Assembly (NCBI RefSeq): GCF_002007605.1
Contig: NZ_CP019799.1
Span: 1,240,001-1,304,000 of the forward strand
DNA length: 64,000 nucleotides
Origin: Cellvibrio sp. PSBB023
GTDB lineage: Bacteria; Pseudomonadota; Gammaproteobacteria; Pseudomonadales; Cellvibrionaceae
Direction of reading: 5' to 3'
The notes below the pieces were generated by a model that was not told where the DNA came from, searched no databases, and saw nothing but the letters and a program-made list of their open reading frames with translations. Of the stretch, positions 33,650-41,246 are shown piece after piece; the stretch's first letter is position 1, and every line of letters begins with the position of its first letter. A program made the position numbers and the translations under genes.

Positions 33650-34719
33650 TCACGCCCCTCAAGGGGTAGCCAGTAACTCTCCAACTGCAGAGCTTGAATG
33701 GCTGCAGGTACAAACCGCGAGTCAATTAACTGCTCTGTTGCCACTGGTTTGCGAACCAACTTCGCACTCACCGCATATTCATTCAAAGCGTGATAGTGCT
33801 CAAAAAGTCCATGGCTGATTAAGGGCGACCAATAATCTGTCCAGGGGATATTGTCATCAAGAATATCCTGGCGAATAATCGATTCCGGCATACCCAAGCG
33901 CGCTTGCTCGCGAATATAGTCCGACTGATTTTCTTCCTGCGACACCCAATGCATGGCACGCACAGTAGCCGTTGCCAACAATTGGGTAATTTCCGGGTTT
34001 GCATTTATAAACGCCTCTGCGCCCCACAACTCTGCGCGCATACGCCATGACACGGGCGCCACCTTGGTTGACCAAATAATTTTCCCCACCCCTTTTTCAT
34101 TCAAGACATGGGCATCACTGAGGGTAAAAAATCCATCCACGTTACCTGCCGATACTGCCGCTGCACCGGCTTGCGGATTGAGATTCATAATACGAAAATC
34201 CCTTAACCCCAAGCCTTCCGATGCCACCAGTTTGGCAAAGGTCGCCTCCCAGGGGCGCCCGCGATGCAACGCAATACGCTTACCTTTTAAATCGCCAATG
34301 GTTTTTGCTGTTGAGTCTTTGGGTACAACCAAATACACATTATTCCCTACACTACCAGGGACAACCAATCGCGTGTTTACACCCGACGCATTCAAAATCA
34401 ACGAGGGTAAATCACCATAAAAGGCAAACTGGATTTTGCCACTGGCAAAACTTTCATTGACGAGTGTTGCCACTGCTGCGGTGGATACCGGGACCCACTC
34501 AACGCGATAATTGAGTTTTGCCAAGGCGTCGATAAATAAACTATCGCGAGCAACCACCTGAGGAATACCGGCAAACGTCAGCTCACCGGAACTGGCATTG
34601 GCAACCACCGCAACACGCAATACATTGTCTTGAGCGACGACCGTAACAGATGCAAAGCCGATAGCAGAAAACGCCACAATAGAGGCAAACACACGCTTGA
34701 TAATTCTTATAAACAACAC
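33646..34719 (-). CDS. SsuA-like periplasmic solute-binding protein
   Basis: Secreted protein of 357 residues for the SsuA/TauA/NitT-type importer. Signal peptide MLFIRIIKRVFASIVAFSAI ending VTVVAQ. Mature domains include VAVVANASSGELTFAGIPQV, the segment ESFASGKIQFAFYGDLPSLI, DLKGKRIALHRGRPWEATF and VDGFFTLSDAHVL. It contains no Cys and five Met. Unlike the four DszB-like proteins it has a signal peptide, so it is the true transporter component. It starts a three-gene operon with both permeases under a sigma-54-like promoter. The ligand is an organic sulfur anion by context; taurine or alkanesulfonate is possible. Confidence 0.88.
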   Translation of the reverse strand: MLFIRIIKRVFASIVAFSAIGFASVTVVAQDNVLRVAVVANASSGELTFAGIPQVVARDSLFIDALAKLNYRVEWVPVSTAAVATLVNESFASGKIQFAFYGDLPSLILNASGVNTRLVVPGSVGNNVYLVVPKDSTAKTIGDLKGKRIALHRGRPWEATFAKLVASEGLGLRDFRIMNLNPQAGAAAVSAGNVDGFFTLSDAHVLNEKGVGKIIWSTKVAPVSWRMRAELWGAEAFINANPEITQLLATATVRAMHWVSQEENQSDYIREQARLGMPESIIRQDILDDNIPWTDYWSPLISHGLFEHYHALNEYAVSAKLVRKPVATEQLIDSRFVPAAIQALQLESYWLPLEGRE

Positions 34720-34799
34720 ACAAACCCCACAGTATTTTTACATTCAATGAAATAATGAAAGACCAACCAATAACGCAGCCAGCTTTATATAAAAAGCAA

Positions 34800-34815
34800 A
34801 GCAAAATATGAACCA
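34800..34815 (-). promoter_or_regulatory. Sigma-54-like promoter of the SBP-permease operon
   Basis: TGGTTCATATTTTGCT has the invariant GG and GC with correct spacing and a good TTGCT half, but the -24 box is imperfect. It lies 80 bases upstream of the SBP start. Confidence 0.6.
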
Positions 34816-34887
34816 GCTTGCGCTGCTTAATACCAAACAATCGCGCAAGACAATAAAGATTCAAAATAAAACAATTCCACCAGCAGA

Positions 34888-34962
34888 GTGTTCAAAAGAA
34901 AACACCCAGCCTAAAACCAAAATGTTTACCATCAAACAAAATGGCTGTTCATTTTTAAACAC
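34888..34962. promoter_or_regulatory. Pair of GTGTT/AACAC inverted repeats between divergent sigma-54 promoters
   Basis: GTGTTCAAAAGAAAACAC (34888-34905) and CTGTTCATTTTTAAACAC (34945-34962) are 18-base imperfect inverted repeats. They lie between a minus-strand sigma-54 promoter (34800-34815) and a plus-strand one (35054-35069), at enhancer distance from each. They are candidate sites for the SfnR-like activator. Confidence 0.42.
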
Positions 34963-35053
34963 AACTTCATCACTGTTGAATTAGCAACAACATTTTCCTT
35001 GCTGCCGTAAAAAATCATGATTTCCCATCAATACAATGGGATTTTTTTAGTGA

Positions 35054-35069
35054 TGGCATATTTTCTGCA
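35054..35069 (+). promoter_or_regulatory. Sigma-54 promoter of the tonB-exbB-exbD operon
   Basis: TGGCATATTTTCTGCA matches TGGCAC-N5-TTGCW with two mismatches and exact spacing. It lies 47 bases upstream of the tonB start at 35116. Confidence 0.75.
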
Positions 35070-35115
35070 AAGTCTTACTCATGAGTGTTAGTCATCAACG
35101 CGATGGGAGTTACTT

Positions 35116-35895
35116 ATGAGCGCACATGCTTATTCAACAGGAAGCCGCCGTCATGCACGCCATTATGTGCGTGACACATCACAACAACAGCAGGTATTTA
35201 CACGCAAAAAAGCAGATGTAGTGGTATTGGTTCCGCGTCAACAAAAGCTGGGGCAATTGACACCACCTAAATCCCACAAAGGGATTGTATCCTTCACTTT
35301 ATTGTTGGTTGCTGCTGCACACCTTGCTATTGCGTGGCAGCTAACCAACCAACCAGAGCCGGTACTGACCAAAGCGGAAATTCCACCCATGACCGTTGAG
35401 TTCTATCGCCCGCCGGTTGAACAACCACCACAGCCGGAACAACCCAAAGAAGAGCCACCACCACCAAAACCTGAGCCTGTAGTTGAAAAACCCAAACCGG
35501 TGGTAAAAAAAGAGGCGCCGAAACCGGTAGAACCAAAACCGGAGCCAGTCCAGCAAGTCGTCGTGCCGGAGCCCACGCCGGCGCCACCGCCACCACCCGC
35601 TGAACCTGTGTTAACCAAAGCGACGGCCGACGCTGGCTATTTACGCAATCCGGCGCCGCGCTATCCCGACTTTGCACAACAACAAGGTTGGGAAGGCACA
35701 GTGATTTTAAATGTACACGTATTGGCTAACGGCAAACCTAAAGCGGTGGAAATAAAAGAATCCAGCGGCCGGAAAATTTTGGATGACTCTGCAATACAAG
35801 CAGTGAAGCGCTGGAGTTTTGTGCCAGCCAAACTGGGAGATACAGCAACCGATTCCTGGGTAGAAGTGCCAATTGATTTCCGCCTTTCCCAGTAA
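35116..35895 (+). CDS. tonB: TonB for the sulfur uptake region
   Basis: Energy transducer of 259 residues. A basic cytoplasmic N-terminus (about 1-55, with TRKKADVVVLVPRQQKLG) leads to a membrane anchor (KGIVSFTLLLVAAAHLAIAW), a Pro/Glu/Lys-rich spacer (about 85-165, with repeated KPxP and PEP units) and a C-terminal domain with YLRNPAPRYPDFAQQQGWEG, VKRWSFVPAK and a final VEVPIDFRLSQ. It has two Met and no Cys. A ribosome site (GGGAGTTACTT) precedes it. ExbB and ExbD follow, so it forms a full Ton motor. The sigma-54 promoter and the receptor at 17586-19964 with the same promoter type suggest they work together. Confidence 0.92.
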   Translation: MSAHAYSTGSRRHARHYVRDTSQQQQVFTRKKADVVVLVPRQQKLGQLTPPKSHKGIVSFTLLLVAAAHLAIAWQLTNQPEPVLTKAEIPPMTVEFYRPPVEQPPQPEQPKEEPPPPKPEPVVEKPKPVVKKEAPKPVEPKPEPVQQVVVPEPTPAPPPPPAEPVLTKATADAGYLRNPAPRYPDFAQQQGWEGTVILNVHVLANGKPKAVEIKESSGRKILDDSAIQAVKRWSFVPAKLGDTATDSWVEVPIDFRLSQ

Positions 35896-35947
35896 CACAC
35901 AATGAACCTTTTTAAATTTAACACTTTTGATTCAAGCGAGATTTACC

Positions 35948-36679
35948 ATGAATGAACTCTATACATTTGCTGTTGAACTGACGCTCTGGTTACTGGCTGC
36001 ATTTTCAGTGATCGTCTGGGCCCTGATTGTTATTAAAGGCGTACAGAATTTTTTAGCCGCACGACGCAACCGTCGCTTCACCCAAGCCTTTTGGGGTGCT
36101 GCGGATCTTAATGCGGCGGCAGCATTGGAAAATCATCAGGGCTCTGCTGCACAGGTAGCACAAGTTGGATTTCGCACACTGCGCAACGCCGATTCCAGCT
36201 CTGGCCATGACCTTGAACACAGTTGGGATCGCCAGGATTTATTGGAGCGCCACTTGCGCCAGCAAATTCAAAAAGAGCGTCGCTCGCTGGAAAGTGGTTT
36301 AGCAGTATTGGCCTCTATTGGCACCACAGCTCCTTTTGTTGGATTGTTCGGTACAGTGTTCGGGATTATCGAAGCACTCACCGCAATCACCAGTAGCTCT
36401 TCTGCCAGCATTGAAGTTGTTGCAGGCCCGATCGGTCATGCCTTGATCGCAACCGGTTTTGGTATTGCTGTCGCTATTCCTGCTGTATTGGCTTACAACT
36501 ATTTCCTGCGTCGTTTGAAACTGGTTGCTGCAGACCTGGACGATTTTGCTACCGATTTCGTAACCCTTGTACAAAAGGCAGGCTTCCGAATTAAACCCAC
36601 CGCCGTCACCACCAAGTTGCCTAACCGTAATACGGAAGCTGGCGCAGCGACTGATAAATCTCCCGAGGTATTTGCATAA
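35948..36679 (+). CDS. exbB: ExbB, Ton motor subunit
   Basis: Proton-channel subunit of 243 residues with three helices (LTLWLLAAFSVIVWALIVIKG; GLAVLASIGTTAPFVGLFGTVFGI; GHALIATGFGIAVAIPAVLAY). The TTAPFVGLFGTVFGII core is the family hallmark. The ATG at 35948 is preferred over an upstream alternate codon at 35927. It contains only the initiator Met and no Cys, unusual for a membrane protein. It overlaps exbD by one base (TAATG). Confidence 0.93.
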   Translation: MNELYTFAVELTLWLLAAFSVIVWALIVIKGVQNFLAARRNRRFTQAFWGAADLNAAAALENHQGSAAQVAQVGFRTLRNADSSSGHDLEHSWDRQDLLERHLRQQIQKERRSLESGLAVLASIGTTAPFVGLFGTVFGIIEALTAITSSSSASIEVVAGPIGHALIATGFGIAVAIPAVLAYNYFLRRLKLVAADLDDFATDFVTLVQKAGFRIKPTAVTTKLPNRNTEAGAATDKSPEVFA

Positions 36680-37098
36680 TGGCTATTTCCAGTGGCAACA
36701 GTGATAGCGATGAAGTATTGAGTGAAATTAACATTACGCCCATGGTGGATGTTATGTTGGTACTGCTGGTGGTATTTATTATTACCGCCCCTTTAATGAC
36801 CAACTCAATTACCGTTAACCTGCCTAAAACAGAAGCAACGGAACAAATTCAGGAACCCGTAAAACCGGTAACACTCAGTATTGATGCAAACAGCGTGATT
36901 TATCTGGACAAGGAAGAGTTTCCAATTGAATTTGTGGAACAAGAATTGATCAACCGCAAAGCAGCCAACCCGGACATTAAACTGAACCTTAATGCCGATG
37001 AAGTGGTTCCTTATGGCGTAGTGGCAAAAATTATGGTGATTATCGAACGCGCTGGTATAGATAAACTCGCAGTAGTGACGCAGCCTGAGGGTGCATAA
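36679..37098 (+). CDS. exbD: ExbD, Ton motor subunit
   Basis: Proton-channel subunit of 139 residues with one membrane helix containing the essential Asp in NITPMVDVMLVLLVVFIITA (Asp at about residue 24) and a periplasmic domain (VTLSIDANSVIYLDKE ... NADEVVPYGVVAKIMVIIERAGI). Length and layout are normal. Last gene of the tonB operon, followed by a strong terminator. Confidence 0.93.
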   Translation: MAISSGNSDSDEVLSEINITPMVDVMLVLLVVFIITAPLMTNSITVNLPKTEATEQIQEPVKPVTLSIDANSVIYLDKEEFPIEFVEQELINRKAANPDIKLNLNADEVVPYGVVAKIMVIIERAGIDKLAVVTQPEGA

Positions 37099-37119
37099 AT
37101 ATCGCATTAATCAAAAACC

Positions 37120-37152
37120 AAAAGGGCCGGTGTTTTGCACCGGCCCTTTTTA
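37120..37152. terminator. Bidirectional terminator between exbD and DszB-like 2
   Basis: AAAAGGGCCGGTG (37120-37132) pairs with CACCGGCCCTTTT (37138-37150) around a 5-base loop, flanked by A- and T-tracts, so it can stop both exbD and the convergent DszB-like gene. Confidence 0.88.
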
Positions 37153-37181
37153 TTACTTAATGAGTAATACCAAACAATTAC

Positions 37182-38246
37182 TTAAGCGGCAGATTTTTTC
37201 ACATTAGCCAGTACGGCTTCCAGCGGACGCGAATCAATCCACTGGCGAACATCGACTGCGTTAGGAATAAAATTCCAGCGGTGTAGGAAATTGGTGAAAT
37301 CTTGCAAGCCTGCAATCGATGTTTCTGATAAGTCAGTTTTTAAACGTAAGTGTGCATCTTCACCGTAGGCTTGGGTAACCCAATATTCACTGCTGTTGGT
37401 TTCACGGGCAAGAAAACGACGGGCATCACTTGGGTTTTCCCACGCCCATTGTTCGGCGCGCAATACCTGTTCAACAATATTGACAGCCGAATTAAAGTGA
37501 TTGTCGAGCAAATTAAGATCAACTGCCAGTGTGCGTGGTGTACCGTTGTTTGAGCGAATTAATGGATCCGGGTGTGAACCGGTATCAATCACCACATGCA
37601 AACCAAATTGGTGTGCGGTGTGAGCACCTGAGGCGCCTTTCAGGAAAATAGCATCCACTTCGCCACGCAATAATCCAAGCAGCTCCGCATTGCGACCACC
37701 CTGACGCCGCCCGCTAAAAGTATTGGTGCCGGTTTCTGATTGGACCGCAGGCTCGTCGCTGTAAGTACCACCAATGACATAGTCAACCAGTTCTACGTCA
37801 GCAACATTTAAACCTTCCAATTTCAGGGCATTTTCCAAACCGCGCAGTGCCTGGGCACGGGTAAAATCAATTTGTACGCGTTCCCACTTTGGCAAACCGA
37901 ATTTGCGTCCTTTCAGATCCTTAACAGTTTTGATACCCGATTCTGGCAAGGTCAAAATCAGTTGCACTTCATCTGCCCAGGACAAACCGAGCACACGGGT
38001 TTCGCGCCCTACAGAGCGAGCCCAAATAGCGGGAATATTGCCACCATGACGTACGGAGTTAACCAAGGTGTGATCAAAATGGGATTCGCGTACCGCTTGA
38101 TCATTTGATTCACGCAGCGATTTAATTTGCGTGCATTGGGATTTAAAACTTTCTTCCAGCCATCCTTTTTGAACAGCAATACCCAAGCCGGTGGGAACCG
38201 GGCAACGGGTGTACCATAATGCATCCAGTGGCTCTGATTTACTCAT
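37182..38246 (-). CDS. DszB-like desulfinase family protein (paralogue 2)
   Basis: Cytoplasmic protein of 354 residues (no signal peptide) of the DszB family. Catalytic-type residues: Cys in LWYTRCPVPTGL (residue 15), His in RESHFDHTLVNS and Arg in SVRHGGNIPAIWA; the CPVP after the Cys is identical to that of DszB. Other blocks are GLSWADEVQLIL, LKGRKFGLPKW, LLRGEVDAIFLKGASGAHTA, IRSNNGTPRTLAVD and FLHRWNFIPNAVDVRQWIDS. It has one Met (the initiator) and two Cys. It is monocistronic, with its own sigma-54 promoter. Cleavage of an aryl- or alkylsulfinate to sulfite is the predicted reaction. It could instead only bind the substrate. Confidence 0.83.
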   Translation of the reverse strand: MSKSEPLDALWYTRCPVPTGLGIAVQKGWLEESFKSQCTQIKSLRESNDQAVRESHFDHTLVNSVRHGGNIPAIWARSVGRETRVLGLSWADEVQLILTLPESGIKTVKDLKGRKFGLPKWERVQIDFTRAQALRGLENALKLEGLNVADVELVDYVIGGTYSDEPAVQSETGTNTFSGRRQGGRNAELLGLLRGEVDAIFLKGASGAHTAHQFGLHVVIDTGSHPDPLIRSNNGTPRTLAVDLNLLDNHFNSAVNIVEQVLRAEQWAWENPSDARRFLARETNSSEYWVTQAYGEDAHLRLKTDLSETSIAGLQDFTNFLHRWNFIPNAVDVRQWIDSRPLEAVLANVKKSAA

Positions 38247-38298
38247 TGTGAATTGCTCCTGTAAAAGTGAATAACCAAGTCGTTACTTTTTGTGTAAG

Positions 38299-38314
38299 AG
38301 CAAAGCCCATGCCA
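38299..38314 (-). promoter_or_regulatory. Sigma-54 promoter of DszB-like 2
   Basis: TGGCATGGGCTTTGCT matches TGGCAC-N5-TTGCW with one mismatch (T at position 6). It lies 53 bases upstream of the start at 38246. A small inverted repeat, AAATAG-T-CTATTT (38371-38383), lies further upstream at enhancer distance. Confidence 0.82.
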
Positions 38315-38420
38315 TTCCACTATTTACAAGAACAGGTGATAAAACACGAAAAAACCTTTAAAAGCCGATTAAATAGTCTATTTTTTACCCTCTTACCATA
38401 ATCACACTGCGTATGACACC

Positions 38421-38455
38421 GCGCAGTCTGCTGAATAGCACACAGCAGACTGCGC
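38421..38455. other. Strong 13-bp hairpin after the regulator gene
   Basis: GCGCAGTCTGCTG (38421-38433) pairs exactly with CAGCAGACTGCGC (38443-38455) around a 9-base loop, 12 bases after the regulator stop codon. On the minus strand the T-run comes before, not after, the stem, so it is not a canonical terminator; it may stabilise the 3' end or insulate the next promoter. Confidence 0.65.
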
Positions 38456-38466
38456 AAAAAAAAGCA

Positions 38467-39639
38467 TCATCCTACGCGCTGCTCTGTCGCCAACTCTTCC
38501 GAGTCGTGAGTGGTATCCTCGTATGAGGAATCGCGTAATAACCCGTGACGCTTTAACAAGGTACGCATTACATTGCGCGAAATTCCCAGTAACGCAGCAG
38601 TGTGTACCTGGTTATGATTACTGAAATCAAATGCCTCATGCACAATCAGACTTTCAAGGCTATCAAAATAGGCATCGTCCCCACCTTGCTTGAACAACCG
38701 ACGCAACTGTGCAGCAAAGACATCCAGCGGGCTTTCATTCAAGCTAATCGCACTGGTGTTATTTGCCCTGGCAGCATTATCACTCCAATTGGGTTGGCGA
38801 TTAGTGAGCAAGTTTTCCCAACCACCCGTCACTTTCAAATGCTCGGCTTTAATTGTGTCCTCGCCAGAAACCAACAGCGCAAAATGAATTACATTTTCCA
38901 ATTCACGAATGTTTCCCGGCCAGGCATATTTGAGCATTAACTCAATGGACTGTTCGGAAAATGTAGGCTGTTTGTAGCCCATTCTCTGACTGTAAGTGCG
39001 CAAAAAATAATCGGCCAAGGGCATAATATCACCAGGACGCTCGCGCAACGGGGGAAGGCGTACATGCGCGATATTAATGCGGTACAGCAAGTCACTGCGG
39101 AAGTGCCCTGCATTAACCGCGTAATCCAAATCCACGTTGGTTGCTGCCACAAGGCGCACATCCACTGGAATACTTTTACGCGAACCAATGCGTACGACTT
39201 CGCGCTCCTGTAACACACGCAACAACTTAACCTGTAGGGGCAAAGGCAAATCGCCAATCTCATCCAAAAACAAGGTGCCGCCATTTGCCGCTTCAAACCA
39301 ACCTTCACGCTTGCCAATGGCGCCGGTAAAAGAACCCGCCTCATGGCCAAACAACTCACTCTCAGCTAACTGATCACTAATTGCACCACAGTTCACCGCA
39401 AGGAAAGGCCCCTTGCGCCCGCTCAGGTGATGGATATGGCGAGCGACCAATTCCTTACCGGTCCCCGTTTCACCACCAATGAGCACAGGTGCCTCACTAG
39501 GTGCTATTCGCTCGATATAGTCCAGTAGTTCCGCTGAAACTGGATCGGAAAAAACCAAAGCTTTGGCTCTGACAGACAAAGGCTGGGCGTTACCACCTTC
39601 CAATGACAGAATTACAGGTTGTTTTATTTCTTCGCTCAC
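38467..39639 (-). CDS. SfnR-like sigma-54-dependent transcriptional activator
   Basis: Enhancer-binding protein of 390 residues. A short N-terminus (about 30 residues, no receiver or sensor domain) precedes the AAA+ domain: Walker A GGETGTGKELVARHI, the sigma-54 contact loop GSFTGA (in EAGSFTGAIGKREG; GAFTGA is the usual form), Walker B GGTLFLDEIGDLP and the arginine finger region in LLYRINI. A C-terminal Fis-type HTH (HTAALLGISRNVMRTLLKRHG) binds DNA. The start is a GTG with GAG 8 bases upstream. Activators without a sensor domain, such as SfnR, are controlled by their own expression, often by CysB. Nine sigma-54 promoters nearby make it the likely regulator of the whole region. Confidence 0.9.
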   Translation of the reverse strand: MSEEIKQPVILSLEGGNAQPLSVRAKALVFSDPVSAELLDYIERIAPSEAPVLIGGETGTGKELVARHIHHLSGRKGPFLAVNCGAISDQLAESELFGHEAGSFTGAIGKREGWFEAANGGTLFLDEIGDLPLPLQVKLLRVLQEREVVRIGSRKSIPVDVRLVAATNVDLDYAVNAGHFRSDLLYRINIAHVRLPPLRERPGDIMPLADYFLRTYSQRMGYKQPTFSEQSIELMLKYAWPGNIRELENVIHFALLVSGEDTIKAEHLKVTGGWENLLTNRQPNWSDNAARANNTSAISLNESPLDVFAAQLRRLFKQGGDDAYFDSLESLIVHEAFDFSNHNQVHTAALLGISRNVMRTLLKRHGLLRDSSYEDTTHDSEELATEQRVG

Positions 39640-40038
39640 GATGTTTACTCAATACTGGGAAAGCTTGTTGGGTTAAGGACGCGCCTTAATGTTTGCGCAG
39701 TGTAAAAGCAGCGCAGCAAATTCTTAAGGAATTTATAACTATAAACTTATAACCAATTTGCAATGCCTTTAGCGCTCAATAGAAAATCATCTTTAAGCGG
39801 TTATCTGCAGCCCACCAGAAAAGAGACCTGCTGAAAAACAAACACCTTGCAATTTTAATGTTGGCCATTCAACACAAATTAGCGGAAAAAATTAAAAATC
39901 AATAAAAACCAGTCATTTTCAAGACAACTAAAAATGGCACAATTAGTGCAAATTTTTAGAGAAAAATTAAGCGTATTTAAAATACTGACTGGTAAAAATG
40001 ATGATGGAAAGACGATTACGGAGAGTACAAATAATTTT
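39640..40038 (+). promoter_or_regulatory. 400-base intergenic region with a sigma-54 promoter at 39935-39950
   Basis: TGGCACAATTAGTGCA (39935-39950) fits TGGCAC-N5-TTGCW with one mismatch. It overlaps an ATG at 39934 that could be misread as a start codon; transcription would begin near 39961, inside that open frame. The rest of the region is AT-rich. It should also hold the regulator promoter on the minus strand, but I see no clear -35/-10 pair. Confidence 0.75.
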
Positions 40039-41160
40039 ATGACAAACAGATTCGGACGTTTAAACCAACTACTTTATGCCCGCTGTCCTGTTCCGTCACC
40101 ACTGGCATTGGCTATGCAATTGGGGTGGATAGAGGAGGCAATGTATCAACTCGCCAACATCGAGGTGCGCTCGCTCTTTGAAAGCACCAATCCAACCGAT
40201 ATACCGCGGCATTTTGATATCAACCAACTCAACGCCTTCCGTCAGGGAGGCAGTGCACCGGTTATTTGGGCCAAGTCAAAACAGCAGGATACGCGGGTCA
40301 TTGGATTGACCTGGACCGATGAATATCAATCGCTGATTGCCCTGCCCCAATCTGGCATACAGCAGGTAAAAGATTTACGCGGGCGTCGCATTGGTTTACC
40401 CAAGCATAATGTACCGCTGGATCATTCACGGGTAGCAGCGTTACGTGGCTTCAGTGTGATGCTGGAAACCGAAGGTTTGTCACTCAAGGATGTAGAGATT
40501 ATTGACTTGCCCGACCATGAAATTCCCACACAAGTTCGCGATGGGCAAATAGTCTCCACTGGAACAGGACGACGCGGTCGCTACAGCTACAGTAGTGAGA
40601 TCCATGCCATTAGCCATGAACTGGTAGATGCTGTCTATGTAAAAGATGTGCGCGGTGCGCAGGCAACCCACCTGCTCGGCGCACAGGTTATTGCCAATAT
40701 TAACCAATACCCGGATCCCTACGTACGCCTGAATAATTGCACGCCCAGACCACTCACTATCAACAGTTGGTTGTTGGAGCACTATCCACACCTGGTGGAT
40801 TGTTTGTTACTGCAAACCCATATGGCGGGCGCTTGGGCACAAGATCACCCACTGGAAACCCTGGCACTGCTAAGCCGTGAAGTAGGATGGTCGGAAAACT
40901 GGATCCAATATGCTTATGGCAATGAAGTGCATCAAAGTTTGCAATTGGATTTAACTGCAGAAAATATAAAACGCTTGAGTTTGTATAAGGACTTTTTATT
41001 ACAACATCAGTTTATTACCCAGGATTTTTCTATCGCACACTGGATTGATCATGAGCCCATGGAGCGCTTGTTGCGCAAACATAAACCGTTCAACCGACGC
41101 AAACCATTAGTATTGGGGAGCAAAACTGCAGGTGCCAAATCGAAGGGGCTTATTCATTAG
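40039..41160 (+). CDS. DszB-like desulfinase family protein (paralogue 3)
   Basis: Cytoplasmic protein of 373 residues. The frame is open from an ATG at 39934, but that codon lies in the sigma-54 promoter and upstream of the expected transcript start, so I use the ATG at 40039, which begins just before the conserved part. Cys is in LLYARCPVPSPLA (residue 16), His in IPRHFDINQLN and Arg in AFRQGGSAPVIWA. Conserved blocks are GLTWTDEYQSLI, LRGRRIGLPKHN and RLNNCTPRPLTI. It is richer in sulfur (six Met, three Cys) than the other paralogues. Its C-terminus is basic (RRKPLVLGSKTAGAKSKGLIH). Only plus-strand member of the four. Confidence 0.82.
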   Translation: MTNRFGRLNQLLYARCPVPSPLALAMQLGWIEEAMYQLANIEVRSLFESTNPTDIPRHFDINQLNAFRQGGSAPVIWAKSKQQDTRVIGLTWTDEYQSLIALPQSGIQQVKDLRGRRIGLPKHNVPLDHSRVAALRGFSVMLETEGLSLKDVEIIDLPDHEIPTQVRDGQIVSTGTGRRGRYSYSSEIHAISHELVDAVYVKDVRGAQATHLLGAQVIANINQYPDPYVRLNNCTPRPLTINSWLLEHYPHLVDCLLLQTHMAGAWAQDHPLETLALLSREVGWSENWIQYAYGNEVHQSLQLDLTAENIKRLSLYKDFLLQHQFITQDFSIAHWIDHEPMERLLRKHKPFNRRKPLVLGSKTAGAKSKGLIH

Positions 41161-41195
41161 TTTTATTCGCTTGGTTGGAATTGCACCAGGAAAAA

Positions 41196-41232
41196 CAATA
41201 ACAGCAGTATCACCGGAAAACGGCTGTTATTG
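41196..41232. terminator. Hairpin between convergent DszB-like 3 and SsuD-like genes
   Basis: CAATAACAGC (41196-41205) pairs exactly with GCTGTTATTG (41223-41232) with a 17-base loop. No clear T-run follows, so this is a weak terminator candidate. Confidence 0.4.
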
Positions 41233-41246
41233 CTTTGGTATGAATA

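Noticed and set aside
38421..38463. The strong hairpin as the regulator gene's terminator
   Set aside because: On the minus strand the T-run precedes the stem, so polarity is wrong for a rho-independent terminator; listed only as a hairpin.
39934..40038. ATG at 39934 as start of DszB-like 3
   Set aside because: It lies within a sigma-54 promoter and ahead of the predicted transcript start.
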